Below the pieces are notes generated by a model, which did no database searches, was not told the origin of the DNA, and saw only the letters and a program-made list of their open reading frames with translations. From Larix kaempferi (lineage: Eukaryota; Streptophyta; Pinopsida; Pinales; Pinaceae), in assembly GCA_027924585.1 (NCBI GenBank), contig BSBM01000442.1, positions 5,828,001 through 5,892,000 of the forward strand: a stretch of 64,000 nucleotides of DNA. The letters are read 5' to 3'. Numbering within the stretch: position 1 is the first letter of the stretch; each line of letters starts with the position of its first letter. This document shows positions 23,037 through 33,909 of this stretch, piece after piece. The position numbers were made by a program, and so were the translations under genes.

Positions 23037-24258
23037 TGGGACACATTTTCTGGAGCCATTCCAAGCATGGTGGTAGGAGGATCCTTCCCATGGCTATGGA
23101 TGTAAGCGTTGTGTGATGAGCATCAGGATGATGCTCCAGTTACTACTATGTATGATGATCAGGATGATCATGTGTGATGAGCATCAGGACGATGCTCCAG
23201 ATGATATGCATCAGGATGATGTTGTGTATATGATCAGGATGATCATGCGATGATGATATGCATCAGAACGATGTTGTGATGATGATCAAGATGATCATAC
23301 GATGATGATGTACATCGGGATGATGTACTGTGTGATGATGATCATTATGATCATGAGTATCGGGATGATACTCCGTGGCCATGGACAGATTATGCAGGTA
23401 GCATGTAATATCTCCCTGGGAGATCCTATAGTCTGTGCTAGGATACTCTTTCGAGGTTTTGCTACAGGTTGGCCGTGGACAGGTTGTGCAGATAAGCATA
23501 TAATAGCGCCCTGGGATATTTACAAATACTCTTGCTAGGTTTTTCCTATGGCATATAATAGCTCTCTGTGAGATCTGGCAAATGCTCTTTCAACGTTTTG
23601 CTTGGGAGGACATATAATAGCGCCCTGGGAGATTTGCATATACTCTTGCTAGGTTTTTCCTATGGCATATAATATATCCCTTAGAGATCTGGAAAATTCT
23701 CTTTTGAGGTTTTGTCCTATGGCATGTAATAGTGCCCTGGGAGATCCGATAGGTTGAGATGTGTTCTTGTAATCAGTCCTGGGAGGCTCTTTCGAGGTTT
23801 TTCCTGACCACATATAATGGCACCCTGGGAGATCCGTTAGGTTGAGCTGTGTGCTTGTAATCAGTCCTGGGATGCTCTTTGAGGTTTTGTGGTGGTCACA
23901 TGTAATAGCTCCCTAGGAGATCTTTTTGGTCGTGCTTAGGCACATAAAGGATCCTGGGATACTCTTTTGAGGTTTTGTTGACACACGTAATTAGTCCCGG
24001 GATCCACAGGATGGTCAAAGATGATGAATACCTACAGGAGGCTAGGCCTACATCCAGCATGAAAAAGGGATGGCTATGTAGAAATTCCTATGATGAGAAG
24101 AATTGAGAGATAGCCTAGAGATCAAGATGACGAGTACAGCAGTAGTGACGATGATGCTCCATGATCCAGTGACGATGATCTATCTCCATAATTGAAGACT
24201 TGTGCCTATATGTATTGATGACTTGTGTCAAGAGAATACCTTCCTAGTTAAGAGGGAG
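23037..24258 (+). repeat. Repeat-rich 3' region of Copia A
   Basis: 23110-23380 is built of GATGATCAGGATGATCAT and GAGCATCAGGATGATGCTCC style units with embedded inverted repeats. 23390-24010 has recurring AGCxCCCTGGGAGATCxG plus CTCTTTxGAGGTTTT units with irregular spacing. The same two repeat classes occur in A2 (47680-48790, minus). A polypurine tract, AAGAGGGAG, abuts the 3' LTR at 24250-24258. Confidence 0.75.
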
Positions 24259-24898
24259 TGTTGATGTATTTGTAACCTCGAAAGATATTCACTTGTATAT
24301 TGTATTTGTACTTTATTGTATCCCCAACGGAGATGTATTATTCCTCCGATTGGAAGTGTCATCAGTTGTACTTGCAAGTGTCGCAAGTTATATTGTAAGT
24401 GTCGTAACTTATACTTGATGGGTTATTAGACCACCTTGATGGGGTCGAGCCTGTATGAGTCATGTGGGTTAAAGGGTTATTAGACCACCCTAGTGGGGGG
24501 TTGGCCTAGTCAACATTATGTTAAGGGGTTAAGTTGGGGCCGACCTAGTTAGAGTTAAAATACAAGTGGAGTAGTGTATAAATAGAGAGTGTGTCTCTCT
24601 CATTTTACACATTCTCTCATTTCACTCACTTCACATTAGTGAGAGAGAGGAGGAGTGCACACAAGTTGAGGAGGAGTAGCTGTTGCTGTCATCTATCTCT
24701 TGGGGTTTCATCTTTGTGATCTTTGTATTGGTGCTTATTCTATCTCTGAGGAAGTTGCGGGGTTTTTCACCATCTTGGTTTTCCTCGGTGAAATGTTTTA
24801 TGTCTCTTGTCTCTTGTATCTTATGCTTGATATGCTGTACATGTTATTCTTTTAGTTAAGCTCCTAGATATATTGAATTAAATGATGAAAAAATTACA
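24259..24898 (+). repeat. 3' LTR of Copia A
   Basis: Begins TGTTGATGTATTTGTAAC and ends AAAATTACA, with TATA (GTGTATAAATAGAG) near 24575. It is followed by TSD TTTGA. Confidence 0.9.
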
Positions 24899-24903
24899 TT
24901 TGA

Positions 24904-25109
24904 ATCCATTGCCCAATGTTTACTTACCCTGTTTCAACCAATACAACAATATAATTTTATTTTTATTTTATATCTGGCCTTTGTTAAACAATGAGCGAGA
25001 GATCCTTCTCTGGAAAGAAACAAGCCAACTTCCTTTCCTAAAGCTTGGTTTTGTGGTTGCCTTGAGATGGGCCTTCCCACATCCTGAAGGTACTTTTTGA
25101 GTGCTAACA
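24904..25109 (+). repeat. 3' LTR of gag-only element, second part
   Basis: It matches 14005-14209 and ends GAGTGCTAACA, forming TG...CA with the 5' end of the other LTR. TSD TGGAG follows at 25110-25114. Confidence 0.85.
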
Positions 25110-25481
25110 TGGAGTATATGTCCTATCTCTAGAAATCCTTCTTGAACTATGGGATCTCTTGTGGGAATGCCTCCTTGAGATACACCCACTCTTTTCTTGA
25201 TTTTCTGAATTCTGCCCATGGTTTATCTTCCTTTGAATGTTAGTCAAGATTTGAAGAATAGCTGCATTCAACTGATTCTACTCCTCTTGGGCTCTAATAA
25301 GCCTTTCATTATCTTCTCTGCAACTATGCAGTTCCACCCTTAAGCTCCTCATGGTTTCTACAATGTTTGGGAGAATCACTTGGTTTCTTCTACCATTAGA
25401 TTCCGTCTCTGCATTCTCAACCTGTACATTCTCTCCGATTGCATCTGCCTCAACCGCATAAGGATCCTGTGCATAATCCAT
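25110..25481 (-). pseudogene. Chromovirus gag fragment (G0), first half
   Basis: The minus-strand ATG at 25481 gives MDYAQDPYAVEADAIGEN, RSLRVELHSCREDNER and, after a TAG at 25278-25280, an Arg/Ser-rich stretch ending ISRDRTYTP. This matches the G2 gag start at 29211. The frame resumes on the other side of the 11997-25109 insertion (11996 downward). Confidence 0.8.
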
Positions 25482-25745
25482 GATGATGTTCTTCTTCTTG
25501 GTCCTAACAAGAAAACAAATTTCCCAACTGCACTAGACTGAAATGCTGACCCTTGACTGTCACTGATAGGATTCTGAATCTGCAAAAGTGTTTATAAACA
25601 CATTTGTTAGATTTATTATAGCCTTAGAAAATTATAACATTAATCTTCATGCAACCTGGGAACAACCCATATTGACAATTTCTATCAAATCACAGAACTT
25701 TCTCACACTCAACGACATATGAGGGGGACGATGGGGGTCAAGGGT
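25482..25745 (-). other. 5' leader of G0
   Basis: The minus strand parallels the G2 leader immediately upstream of gag (28960-29210); shared GTCGTCCCCCTCATATGTCG lies near 25715. Similarity ends at about 25745, where plus-strand G1 pol begins. The two are therefore joined head to head at a rearrangement point. Confidence 0.65.
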
Positions 25746-25756
25746 CAACACCCAAT

Positions 25757-26167
25757 AGGTTTGTTATAGCCTACTCCAAAGAATGCCACATATGTTAGAT
25801 CTTTTATGGATCTTCCAGGATATTACAGAAGGTTCATTGAGGGAATATCCAAGATCACTCATCCAACTACCTCGCTGCAAAGAAAGAATGTGAAGTTTGT
25901 ATGGTCTAAAAAATGTGAAGAGATATTTTAGCGATTGAAAAAGCTACTTACTAGTGCCCCTGTTTTAAAGGCTGTAGATCCAACGAATGATTCTGTAGTA
26001 TGCACAGATGCTTGCATTGAAGGACTAGGTGGAGTGATTATGCAATAAGGCTTTGTGATTCGTTATTAGTCCAGTAAATTAAAAGAGCATGAAAAGAATT
26101 ATGCAACTCATGATTTAGATTTAGAAGCCATAGTACACGCCCATAAGATGTGGATACATTATTTGTT
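25757..26167 (+). pseudogene. G1 chromovirus: end of RT and start of RNase H (copy 1 of a duplication)
   Basis: The plus-strand frame encodes GYYRRFIEGISKITHP, LQRKNVKFVW, the RNase H opening (VVCTDACIEGLGG), and KLKEHEKNYATHDLDLE. Stops (for example near 25930 and 26046) show decay. It is interrupted at 26167 by G2 (TSD TTGTT) and resumes at 35473. A second version of the same segment starts at 35655. Confidence 0.8.
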
Positions 26168-27729
26168 TGTAATGTCCATATTTTGACCCCCTTTTTCATT
26201 AAATCGTAAATGATGTAAATATTGTTATTTAATCATGGTGAGGAGCTCAAGGCCAAGGCCCCACCATTGATTTAGCATTTTATGTATCGAAAATTAAAAA
26301 TAGATGCCTATGGTTCTTGTGCTAGATAGGCACAATGTAAACTAAGACATCATGTAAATACGAATTTTAATGAAAAACCCACAACTGGCTATGCAATGCA
26401 ACAAAGAGATAGGGGCATGATTCTACAAGGAATAGGGAGGGAAATTATTCAAACCCTTGAGCCAATGGTGTTAATCCATGTGTCAATGAGAAAACCCATA
26501 AACAACCAACTACCCATTTTGGGTTATGCACCCAATCATTTAATTCTTCCAGAAATTGGTTGAGGCAGTTAATGCCTTGGGAATGAAGAGGTATGGCAGC
26601 CAATTTCGTGCATGGGCAAGCCATCGACTTGGAAAAACGTATTTTTGCTTATGGGGCAAGAAAACACCCATGAAATGGTGCCCAAAGACATTCTGAACCC
26701 ATAGTCTTTCCTCTGTCATGCAGTCTGAACTATTGGGTCTTTCCTTCATCACGTTTTTCACCAATTTCCTGCATTTTCCATAGCTGGGAGCTCGTTTTTG
26801 TGTTGCACTACAGCTGGGAGAAAGGGAATCACGTTTTGGGGGTTTATAGAGGTCGTTTCAGCCCATGGAATGCATATAAACGTTTTCTAAAAATGAATGG
26901 CTCTCCCAGGGTTTATTTCCCATCTACCAGTTCGTTTTGGTTGCCCACGTTCTTCAACACTTGTATTTTTTGTTGTTGGGTGCATCCCTGCATTGGTTTG
27001 AACTGTGAGCAAGAAATTAGGAGTGGAATTGGACCTGAATTGGCTTGATAAACCTAGTGAGGGGGGGGATAACCTCTTAAGAAGATCAAGAGGGCTGGCT
27101 ACTCTTCTATGCACACCTTGAACAATATTAGATTGGAAGGTATGGCCTAAGGGACTGTGTAGTAGTGAAGGGAATACTTCCATGTGCCAGGTGTGTAGGT
27201 ATTGTGGGAGACAAGCTAGAAAGATCTTGCAGAGGGTACCCATATCTCTATTGGATGATCCCACTAGCTTATCAATTCTTCCTTCCTTGCCTAATAGCCT
27301 GATAAACCCAACTGTAGATTGGCTTGGCTGATTTGGTGTATCTTTGGGCTATGTGTGAGTCTGCTGTTCCCTGATTCCTTGTAGAGATCATGCCCAACTC
27401 GGGGGTGGCAGTGTGTTGAGATATTGATAATCACAACTGGCCTATGTTTGGGTGGAACGTTGCAGTTGCATAGCTAGTTGCTCGGAGCTACTTTGTTATA
27501 AGATAAGTACTCTCTTGTGTTAACTTTTCAATTATTTATTTGATGAATATCGTGAATGTATGATGGATGTGTTATTGAAATTACTTCCACTGTGTTTTCT
27601 TATAATTATACATTTCCATATGTCTTTTTATATTATGTGAATGCTTATTTAAAAGTTCATGGGGCTAGATGCCCAATTTTAGCATCACGTTCTCTCTATC
27701 ATGCTGGTATGATGGGAGGGGCCATTACA
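26168..27729 (+). repeat. 5' LTR of G2
   Basis: It pairs with 33910-35472 along its whole length. TATA-like GCATATAAACG lies near 26873. It is inserted in G1. Confidence 0.93.
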
Positions 27730-27732
27730 TTT

Positions 27733-27742
27733 TGGTATCAGA
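27733..27742 (+). promoter_or_regulatory. Primer binding site of G2
   Basis: TGGTATCAGA lies three bases after the LTR end and is complementary to the tRNA-iMet 3' end for ten bases; the following bases (CCTGCTGG) diverge. Confidence 0.75.
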
Positions 27743-27959
27743 CCTGCTGGTTGCAGCAGTGGACTTCTATGGGCCAAATCTGATTACAGTCACATGGGAA
27801 GGTCCCTTCCTAATCACCACAAGTATCAGCATCGGGCCTAAACTGGCTAAGTTGAATAAAATTACAGAGTTAAGATCACCTCCTGTTGAGCAGCAGTCAT
27901 CACAGAAAGAAGAAAAGATTTCAAATTTTCCTAAGAGTTTTTTTTGAAAATTTTGTCTA

Positions 27960-28890
27960 AGTGTTTTTTGGCGTCGAAGGGAAAGTTTCGGAAGGACTCA
28001 GCGAGTTGATTCACAATAGCGGAAGAACTCATCGAGTTGGCCCGAAATGATGAAAATTTTCTAAGTGTTTTTTTTCGGTGTAGAAGGGAAAGTTTCGGAA
28101 GGACTCAGTGAGTTGGTCCGCAACAGCGGAAGAACTCGCCGAGTTGGCTCGAAACGACGAAAATTTTCTAAGTGTTTTTCGGCGTCGAAAGGAAATTTTC
28201 GGAAGAAATCCATGAGTTGGTCCCCAATGGTGGAAGAAATCGCCGAGTTGCCCCGAAACAACAGAAAATTTTCTAAGTGTTCGGCGTCGAAGGAAAAATT
28301 TTGGAAGAACTCGGTGAGTTGGCTCGAAACTGTGGAAGAACTTAGCGAGTTGTTCTGGAATGGCGGAAGAACTTGGCAAGTTGGCCTAAAGTTGCAGAAG
28401 TGCCCAGGGAAGGGAAGAAAAATTTCAAAAAATTTTCTAAGTGTTTTCGGCGGCTGGACTCGGCAAGTTGGCCCGAAACTGCGGAAGGACTCGGCAAGTT
28501 GTTCCACAATGCGGCAAAACAAATCAATAAGTTCGGCGGAAAGATGGAAATTTTTTTCGGAAGAACTTGGCGAGTTGCCCCGAAATAGCGGGAGAAATCG
28601 GCGAATTACTCCGAAACAGCGGGAGAACTCGGCGAGTTGCTCCGAAATAGCGGGAGAACTCAGCAAGATGGTCCGAAACGGTGGAAGGTTTTTCTAAGTA
28701 TTTTTCGCTGTCCAAGAGAAAATTTCGGAAGAACTTGGAAAGTCGCCCCACAACGGCGAAAGGACTCGGCAAGTTGATCCGCAATGGATTAGAAGGAAAA
28801 AATGAGTCTTCGACCGGAAGAACTCGGCGAGTTGGCCTGAAACAGGTCGGAAGAACTCGCTTAGTTGCTCCGAAACTAGGAAATTTCAGC
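27960..28890 (+). repeat. Palindromic CTCGGCGAGTTG array in G2 leader
   Basis: About twenty degenerate copies of GGAAGAACTCGGCGAGTTG followed by GxCCGAAAC, spaced roughly 35-60 bp apart, with interspersed TTTTCTAAGTGTTTT and GGCGTCGAA blocks. The core AACTCGGCGAGTT is an inverted repeat. Long frames are open on both strands across it (28065-28697 plus, 28061-28666 minus) because of the repeat composition. There is no recognisable protein. Confidence 0.85.
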
Positions 28891-28959
28891 TGTTTTTCAG
28901 AGAGATTTTCAGGTGCCGAAAATGGAAAAATTGCCATGGAACTTATGCGCCATAAGGGG

Positions 28960-29210
28960 GTAAGCCTCCTTGACCCCCGTCGTCCCCCTCATATGTCGTT
29001 GATTGTGAGAAAATTCTATGATTTGACAAATTTTCAATATAATATTTTCCCACATGCATGAAATTAATTTATGAATTTTTGAGAATATAATGCAGCTAAC
29101 AATTGTGTTGATGAACACATTTTGCAGAATCACAGTTACATCAGGGCAGCACTCTAGATAGCACAGTTGAAAAGTTTTGGATCTTGGTTGGGCCAAGAAA
29201 ATCAACATCA
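28960..29210 (+). other. Gag-proximal leader of G2
   Basis: No repeat and no protein. It is the segment that matches the G0 leader (25482-25745, minus), so it is the conserved untranslated part of this chromovirus family. Confidence 0.6.
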
Positions 29211-30532
29211 TGGATGATGCACAGGATCCCTATGAGCCTAAGACAAAGGCCATGGGGGAGAACATACATGTTGAAAATGCTGAAACATAATCTAATGGGA
29301 GAAGAAATCAAGAGAGTCCTCCAGGTATTGCAACCACCATGAGGAGCCTAAGGGTGGAATTGAAAAGCTGTAGAGAAGATAATGAAAGGATGATTAAAGC
29401 TCAGGAAGAACAAAATCAGTTGAATGCAGCCATGCTATAGAGTTTGACAGACATACAAAGGCAAATAAACTCTGGGCATCAGACATCAAATCTAGAAAGG
29501 GGTGGGAGTAGTTCTAGAAGGAATTCTCGTAAGAGGGCCAGTAGCTTAAGAAGAGTTTCTACAGACAGAACATATACTCTAGAAATCTCTTCTAATGAAT
29601 CATCTGACTCTGAAGAATCCATTGAGGGTTCAAGCTCTTCATCTCGCAGAAGTAAGAGGAAGAAGCACTACAAGAACAATTCACATGGGGAATTTAAGAA
29701 GGCGAAACCTCCTACATTTGATGGAGAGGTAAAGTCTAGTCAAGAAGCTGAAGCTTGGTTTCTTGGGATGAGAAAATATTTCCAAGTCCAAGACTACTTT
29801 GGGAATATGAAGGCAAGGGTTTCCATCTTCAACTTGAATGGAAGAGAATCTATATGGTGGGAACACATCAGGCAAGTGAGGAAGATCAATGAAAGGAAGA
29901 TTGTGTGGAAGCAGTTCAAGAAATACTTCAAGCAGAAGTACCTCTCTAACAGGTACTATGATGATAAGATCAAAGAGTTCCATGAGCTGAGATTGGGACA
30001 ATTGACCATGGAAGAATATGCAAACAAATTCTTGGAGCTACTAAGATATGTCAGGTACATTCGAGATGATAAGGTGAAAATTTAGCGTTTCCTAAGTGGA
30101 TTGCCCCAGTCATATAAAGACAGAATTGAGTTCGATGAACCTCGAACTCTAGAGGAGCCCATAAGAAAGGCCAAGTATTGCTTTGATCAAAATAGAAGCA
30201 AACTAGAATTCCGTAAGGCATGGAAGGATAAGAAAAATGAAAAGTTTGATCAAAGGAAGAAGGGGTTCAAGCCTCCTCAATTCAAGAATCAGCAAAGGCA
30301 GCCATCACAGGTTGTGACTAAGCCAACTAGGATGATGGGAGACAAGCCAAGAGATACAAAGGAGCCAAGAGAACCACTTCAATGTTGGGGTTGTGGAGGA
30401 GACCAGATGCTTAGGAATTGTCCACATCGGAATGGGAATGCAAATCAAGTCCACAACATCCAGGGAGTTGAAACTGTGGGTCAAGTGGCGAGGACAATCC
30501 CTAGAATATATGCAGCACTAGACGACCGCTAG
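29211..30532 (+). pseudogene. Gag of chromovirus G2
   Basis: The ATG at 29211 gives MDDAQDPYEP. The frame then runs through a coiled-coil-like stretch (RSLRVELKSCREDNER), an Arg/Ser-rich linker, PPTFDGEVKSSQEAEAWFLGMRKYF (capsid start, split here only by context), SIWWEHIRQ and YANKFLELLRYV. It ends at a zinc knuckle with CWGCGGDQMLRNC, where the expected His is Gln. In-frame stops occur near 29288, 29438 and 30083; the knuckle segment ends at 30530-30532. Gag forms the particle and packages RNA. The stops and missing knuckle His argue against function. Confidence 0.88.
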
Positions 30533-33500
30533 GCAGATCATCAGTCAACTGTGGTTGAAGTTGAAGGTAAGATTGCTAAGCAATCTATTTCTATTTTGAT
30601 TGATCCTGGATCTACTCACAGTTATGTCACTCCTAGAATTGTTGAGATTTGTGCTTTCAAGAAATTAAAGCATAGTAAATCATGGTTAGTTCAACTAGCC
30701 ATTGGAACCAAGAGAAAAGTTAGTGAAATAGTAGAGAAATGTCCATTAGAGATGGTTGGGCTATTCACTTATGCAGATCTGAATATTTTGCCACTTGGTT
30801 CCTATGATATTCTCATTGGAATGGATTGGTTAGAAGCACATAGGGTTAAACTTGATTGCTACAATAAGACATTTGAGTGCATGGACGAAGAAGGAAACCC
30901 GAGGGTTGTAAAAGGCATTCCAAAGGTGACTTCTGTTAGACAGGTTTCAGCCATGCAGCTGAAGAAGTTCTGTAGGAAGGGATGTCAATTATATGCAGCC
31001 CACATTTTAGAGGCAGTAGAGAATGAAACTCTTAAATTGGAGGACTATCATGTATTGCAAGAATTCAGGGATGTTTTTCCTGATGAGATTCCAGGACTCC
31101 CTCCAAAGAGAGACATTGACTTTACAATTGAACTTGTTCCAGGAGCGGCACCAGTGTCTAAGACACCCTACAGGATGAGTACACCGGAATTGCTAGAATT
31201 GAAAATGGAATTACAAGAGTTGCTCGAAAAGAAATATATTAGGCCAAGTGTGTCCCCGTGGGGAGCACCTGTTCTATTTGTGAAAAATAAAGATGGAACA
31301 CTTAGGTTATGTATTGACTACAGGCAGTTGAACAAAGTCACGGTGAAGAACAAATACCCATTGCCCCGAATTGATGACCTTTTTGACCAAATGAGAGGAG
31401 CAAAGGTATTTTCAAACATTGACTTGAGGTCTGGTTACCATCAGGTAAGAATCAAAGAAGAAGATATTCATAAGACTGCCTTTAGAACGAGGTATGGACA
31501 CTATGAGTTTGTAGTGGTACCATTCGGTCTCACAAATGCACCAGCTACATTCATGTCTCTCATGAATAATGTTTTTAGCAAGTATTTGGACAAGTTTGTT
31601 CTTGTATTCCTAGATGACATTCTCATCTATTCTAAGAATGAAGAAGAGCATGAAGAACATTTGAGAATGACAATGCAATTACTAAGGGAGCATAAGCTGT
31701 ATGCAAAGTTGAGCAAATGTGACTTTAATAAAGATAGAATTCATTATTTGGGTCACATCATCTCCGACGAAGGAATATCTGTAGACCCTGAGAAGATTGA
31801 ATCCATTATGAATTGGCCAACTCCAAGGAATGTGACCGAAGTGAGATCTTTTTATAGGCCTTGCTGGTTACTACAAGAGGTTTATCGAAGGATTCTCCAA
31901 GGTTGCAAACCCGATCACTTCTTTGCAAAAGAAGGGGGTAATGTTTGAATGGTCACCAAGATGTGAGGAAAGTTTTCAACGGTTGAAGAATCTTCTTACA
32001 AGTGCACAAATTTTGAAAATTGCAGACCCAGAAAAAGACTTTGTGGTGTGTACCGATGCATGCAATCAAGGACTTGGAGGAGTTCTTATGCAAGACAACC
32101 ACGTGATATGCTATGAGTCAAGAAAGTTGAAAGAGCATGAGAAGAAATATGCTACTCATGATATAGAACTTGCAGCCATAGTACATGCTTTAAAGATGTG
32201 GAGGCATTACTTAATGGGAAGAAAATTTGAGTTAAGGATAGACCATTGTGATCTGAAATACTTGTTTGATCAGCCAACTTTAAATGCTAGGCAATTTATA
32301 TGGTTGAAATTTTTGTGTGAATTTGATTTTGAAATCAAACACATAAAAGGGAAAGAAAACAAGGTGGTTGATGCAGTCAGCAGGAAGGTACATGAAATGC
32401 ATGTGGCAGCACTTAGTACTTGCCAACTAGATTTGAAGCAGCAGATTGTTAACCATATTGTTGAGGATGAAGTGTACGTGCAGATAAAGGACAAATTGCA
32501 TCAGCAAGACCTTGGCAAGAAGTATGAAGGCTATCATTTGGAAGAAGGCGGACTTCTTACTTATAAGAATAGAGTCTATATTCCAAATGCGATAGATTTG
32601 AGGAGGATTGTTATGGATGAAATCCATAAAGCTCCATACTCTGGTCATCCAGGATATTAGAAAACAATTGCTACAGCAAGAAAATATTATTTCTGGCCAG
32701 GCATGAAGAAGGACATCGCTGAATACATTTCTAAGTGCATGGAATGTCAACAGGTGAAGAGTGAACACCAACATCTAGCAGGTTTATTGCTCCCAGTGCC
32801 AATTCCAGAATGGAAATGAGAAGTAATATCCATGGACTTTATTACAGGATTAACAATGACTGTGAGACAACATGATTCCATCATGGTTGTGGTGGACAAG
32901 TTAACAAAGGAAACACATTTTATACCGGTTAAGTCCACACATAAAGCCGATGCCATTGCAAATATTTTCATGAAGAAAATTTTCAGATTACATGGGTTGC
33001 CTAAGGCAATAATTTCTGATAGGGATACCAAGTTCACTTCCAATTTTTGGAAAGGTCTCTTTGCAGATTTGGGTACACAGCTAAGCTTTAGTACCACATA
33101 CCATCCTCAAACAGATGGGCAAACAGAAAGAGTAAATCGGGTGCTTGAAGACATGCTCCGCATGTATGTAATGGACAAACCATCCAAGTGGGAGGATTAT
33201 CTACACTTGGTAGAATTTGCATATAACAATGGGAAACAAGCATCGTTGGGAATGAGTCCTTATGAGGCTTTGTATGGCAGAAGGTGTAGGACACCAGTGA
33301 CTTGGGACAATCCAGTGAACAGAATTGTACATGGGCCAGAATTGCTTAAGGAAATGGATCAAGAAGTTGCCAAGATCAGACATAATTTAAAAACAGCCCA
33401 GGATAGACAGAAAAACTATGCAAATAAACATAGAGTGCATAGGGAATTCAATGTTGGGGATCATGTGTATCTTAGAGTGAGATCGAGGAAGAGTTCCTTG

Positions 33501-33884
33501 AAGCTTGGGAGTTGTGCCAAGCTATCACCTAGATATTGTGGGCCATTTGAAGTGCTTGAAAGAATAGGGCCAGTTGCATATAGACTTGCATTGCCTGCTA
33601 GCACTAAAGCTCATAATTTTTTTCATGTCTCTTTGCTTAAGAAATATGTACATGATCCTAACCATGTGATTAATTGGGATGTGATCTAGGTGGAACCCAA
33701 GGGAGAATTCCAAACCAATTCGTTGTGCATCCTAGACAAGGAGGTAACATTGCTCCGGAACCGAGCCATCAGACAGGTAAAGGTGCAATGGAAGCACTAC
33801 GGTCCCGACGAGGCTACATGGGAGCTGGAGGATGCCATGAGGGTGGCATATCCATTTTTGTTCAATTTTGATGAGCACTGAGGA
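30533..33884 (+). pseudogene. Pol of chromovirus G2 (PR-RT-RNase H-INT-chromodomain-like)
   Basis: It is in the same frame as gag. Protease has [13 protein letters not shown] (DPG in place of DSG). RT (31100-31850) has the [38 protein letters not shown] and [10 protein letters not shown] blocks. A frameshift near 31850 moves the rest to another frame: RNase H (CTDACNQGLGG to VDAVSR), then integrase with the H-H-C-C finger (GHPGY, CMECQQVK) and catalytic residues in MDFITGL, SDRDTKF and NRVLEDML. The GPF/Y module (CGPFEVLERIGPVAYRL) and a C-terminal VQWKHYGPDEATWELED region follow. Stops lie near 32658, 32817 and 33687. Confidence 0.93.
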
Positions 33885-33896
33885 CAGTGCTAATGT

Positions 33897-33909
33897 AAGG
33901 GGAGGGGAA
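33897..33909 (+). promoter_or_regulatory. Polypurine tract of G2
   Basis: AAGGGGAGGGGAA directly precedes the 3' LTR, where plus-strand DNA synthesis is primed. Confidence 0.85.

Larger units (their letters stand above)
18423..24898 (+). mobile_element. Non-autonomous Copia element A
   Basis: LTRs of about 640 bp (18423-19061 and 24259-24898) are flanked by a perfect 5-bp TSD, TTTGA (18418-18422 and 24899-24903), inside the 3' LTR of the gag-only element. The order is LTR, iMet primer site, about 2.8 kb non-coding leader with a gag scrap, a deleted RT plus RNase H pseudogene, a repeat-rich 3' region, polypurine tract, LTR. There is no protease, integrase or full gag. A dozen or more differences between the LTRs suggest moderate age. 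It is closely related to A2 (46794-62165) and, through the LTR and pol, to B. Confidence 0.9.
11997..25109 (+). mobile_element. Gag-only LTR retrotransposon (TR-GAG-like), with nested Copia
   Basis: LTRs begin TGTTAGCAC (11997) and end GTGCTAACA (25109), with TSD TGGAG at 11992-11996 and 25110-25114. A tRNA-Asp primer site follows the 5' LTR. The interior between LTRs is only about 2.2 kb and carries a gag remnant but no protease, RT or integrase. This is the architecture of non-autonomous gag-only Ty3/gypsy derivatives; the primer tRNA is the one used by Athila-type elements. The 3' LTR was later split by Copia A (18423-24898). The many LTR differences suggest an old insertion. Confidence 0.85.

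Noticed and set aside
26540-27264. Short ORFs in both orientations, mirrored at 34187-35030
   Set aside because: They are shadows in the two LTRs of G2.
28061-28697. Overlapping 200-codon ORFs on both strands
   Set aside because: Composition of the palindromic leader array explains them; no recognisable domain.
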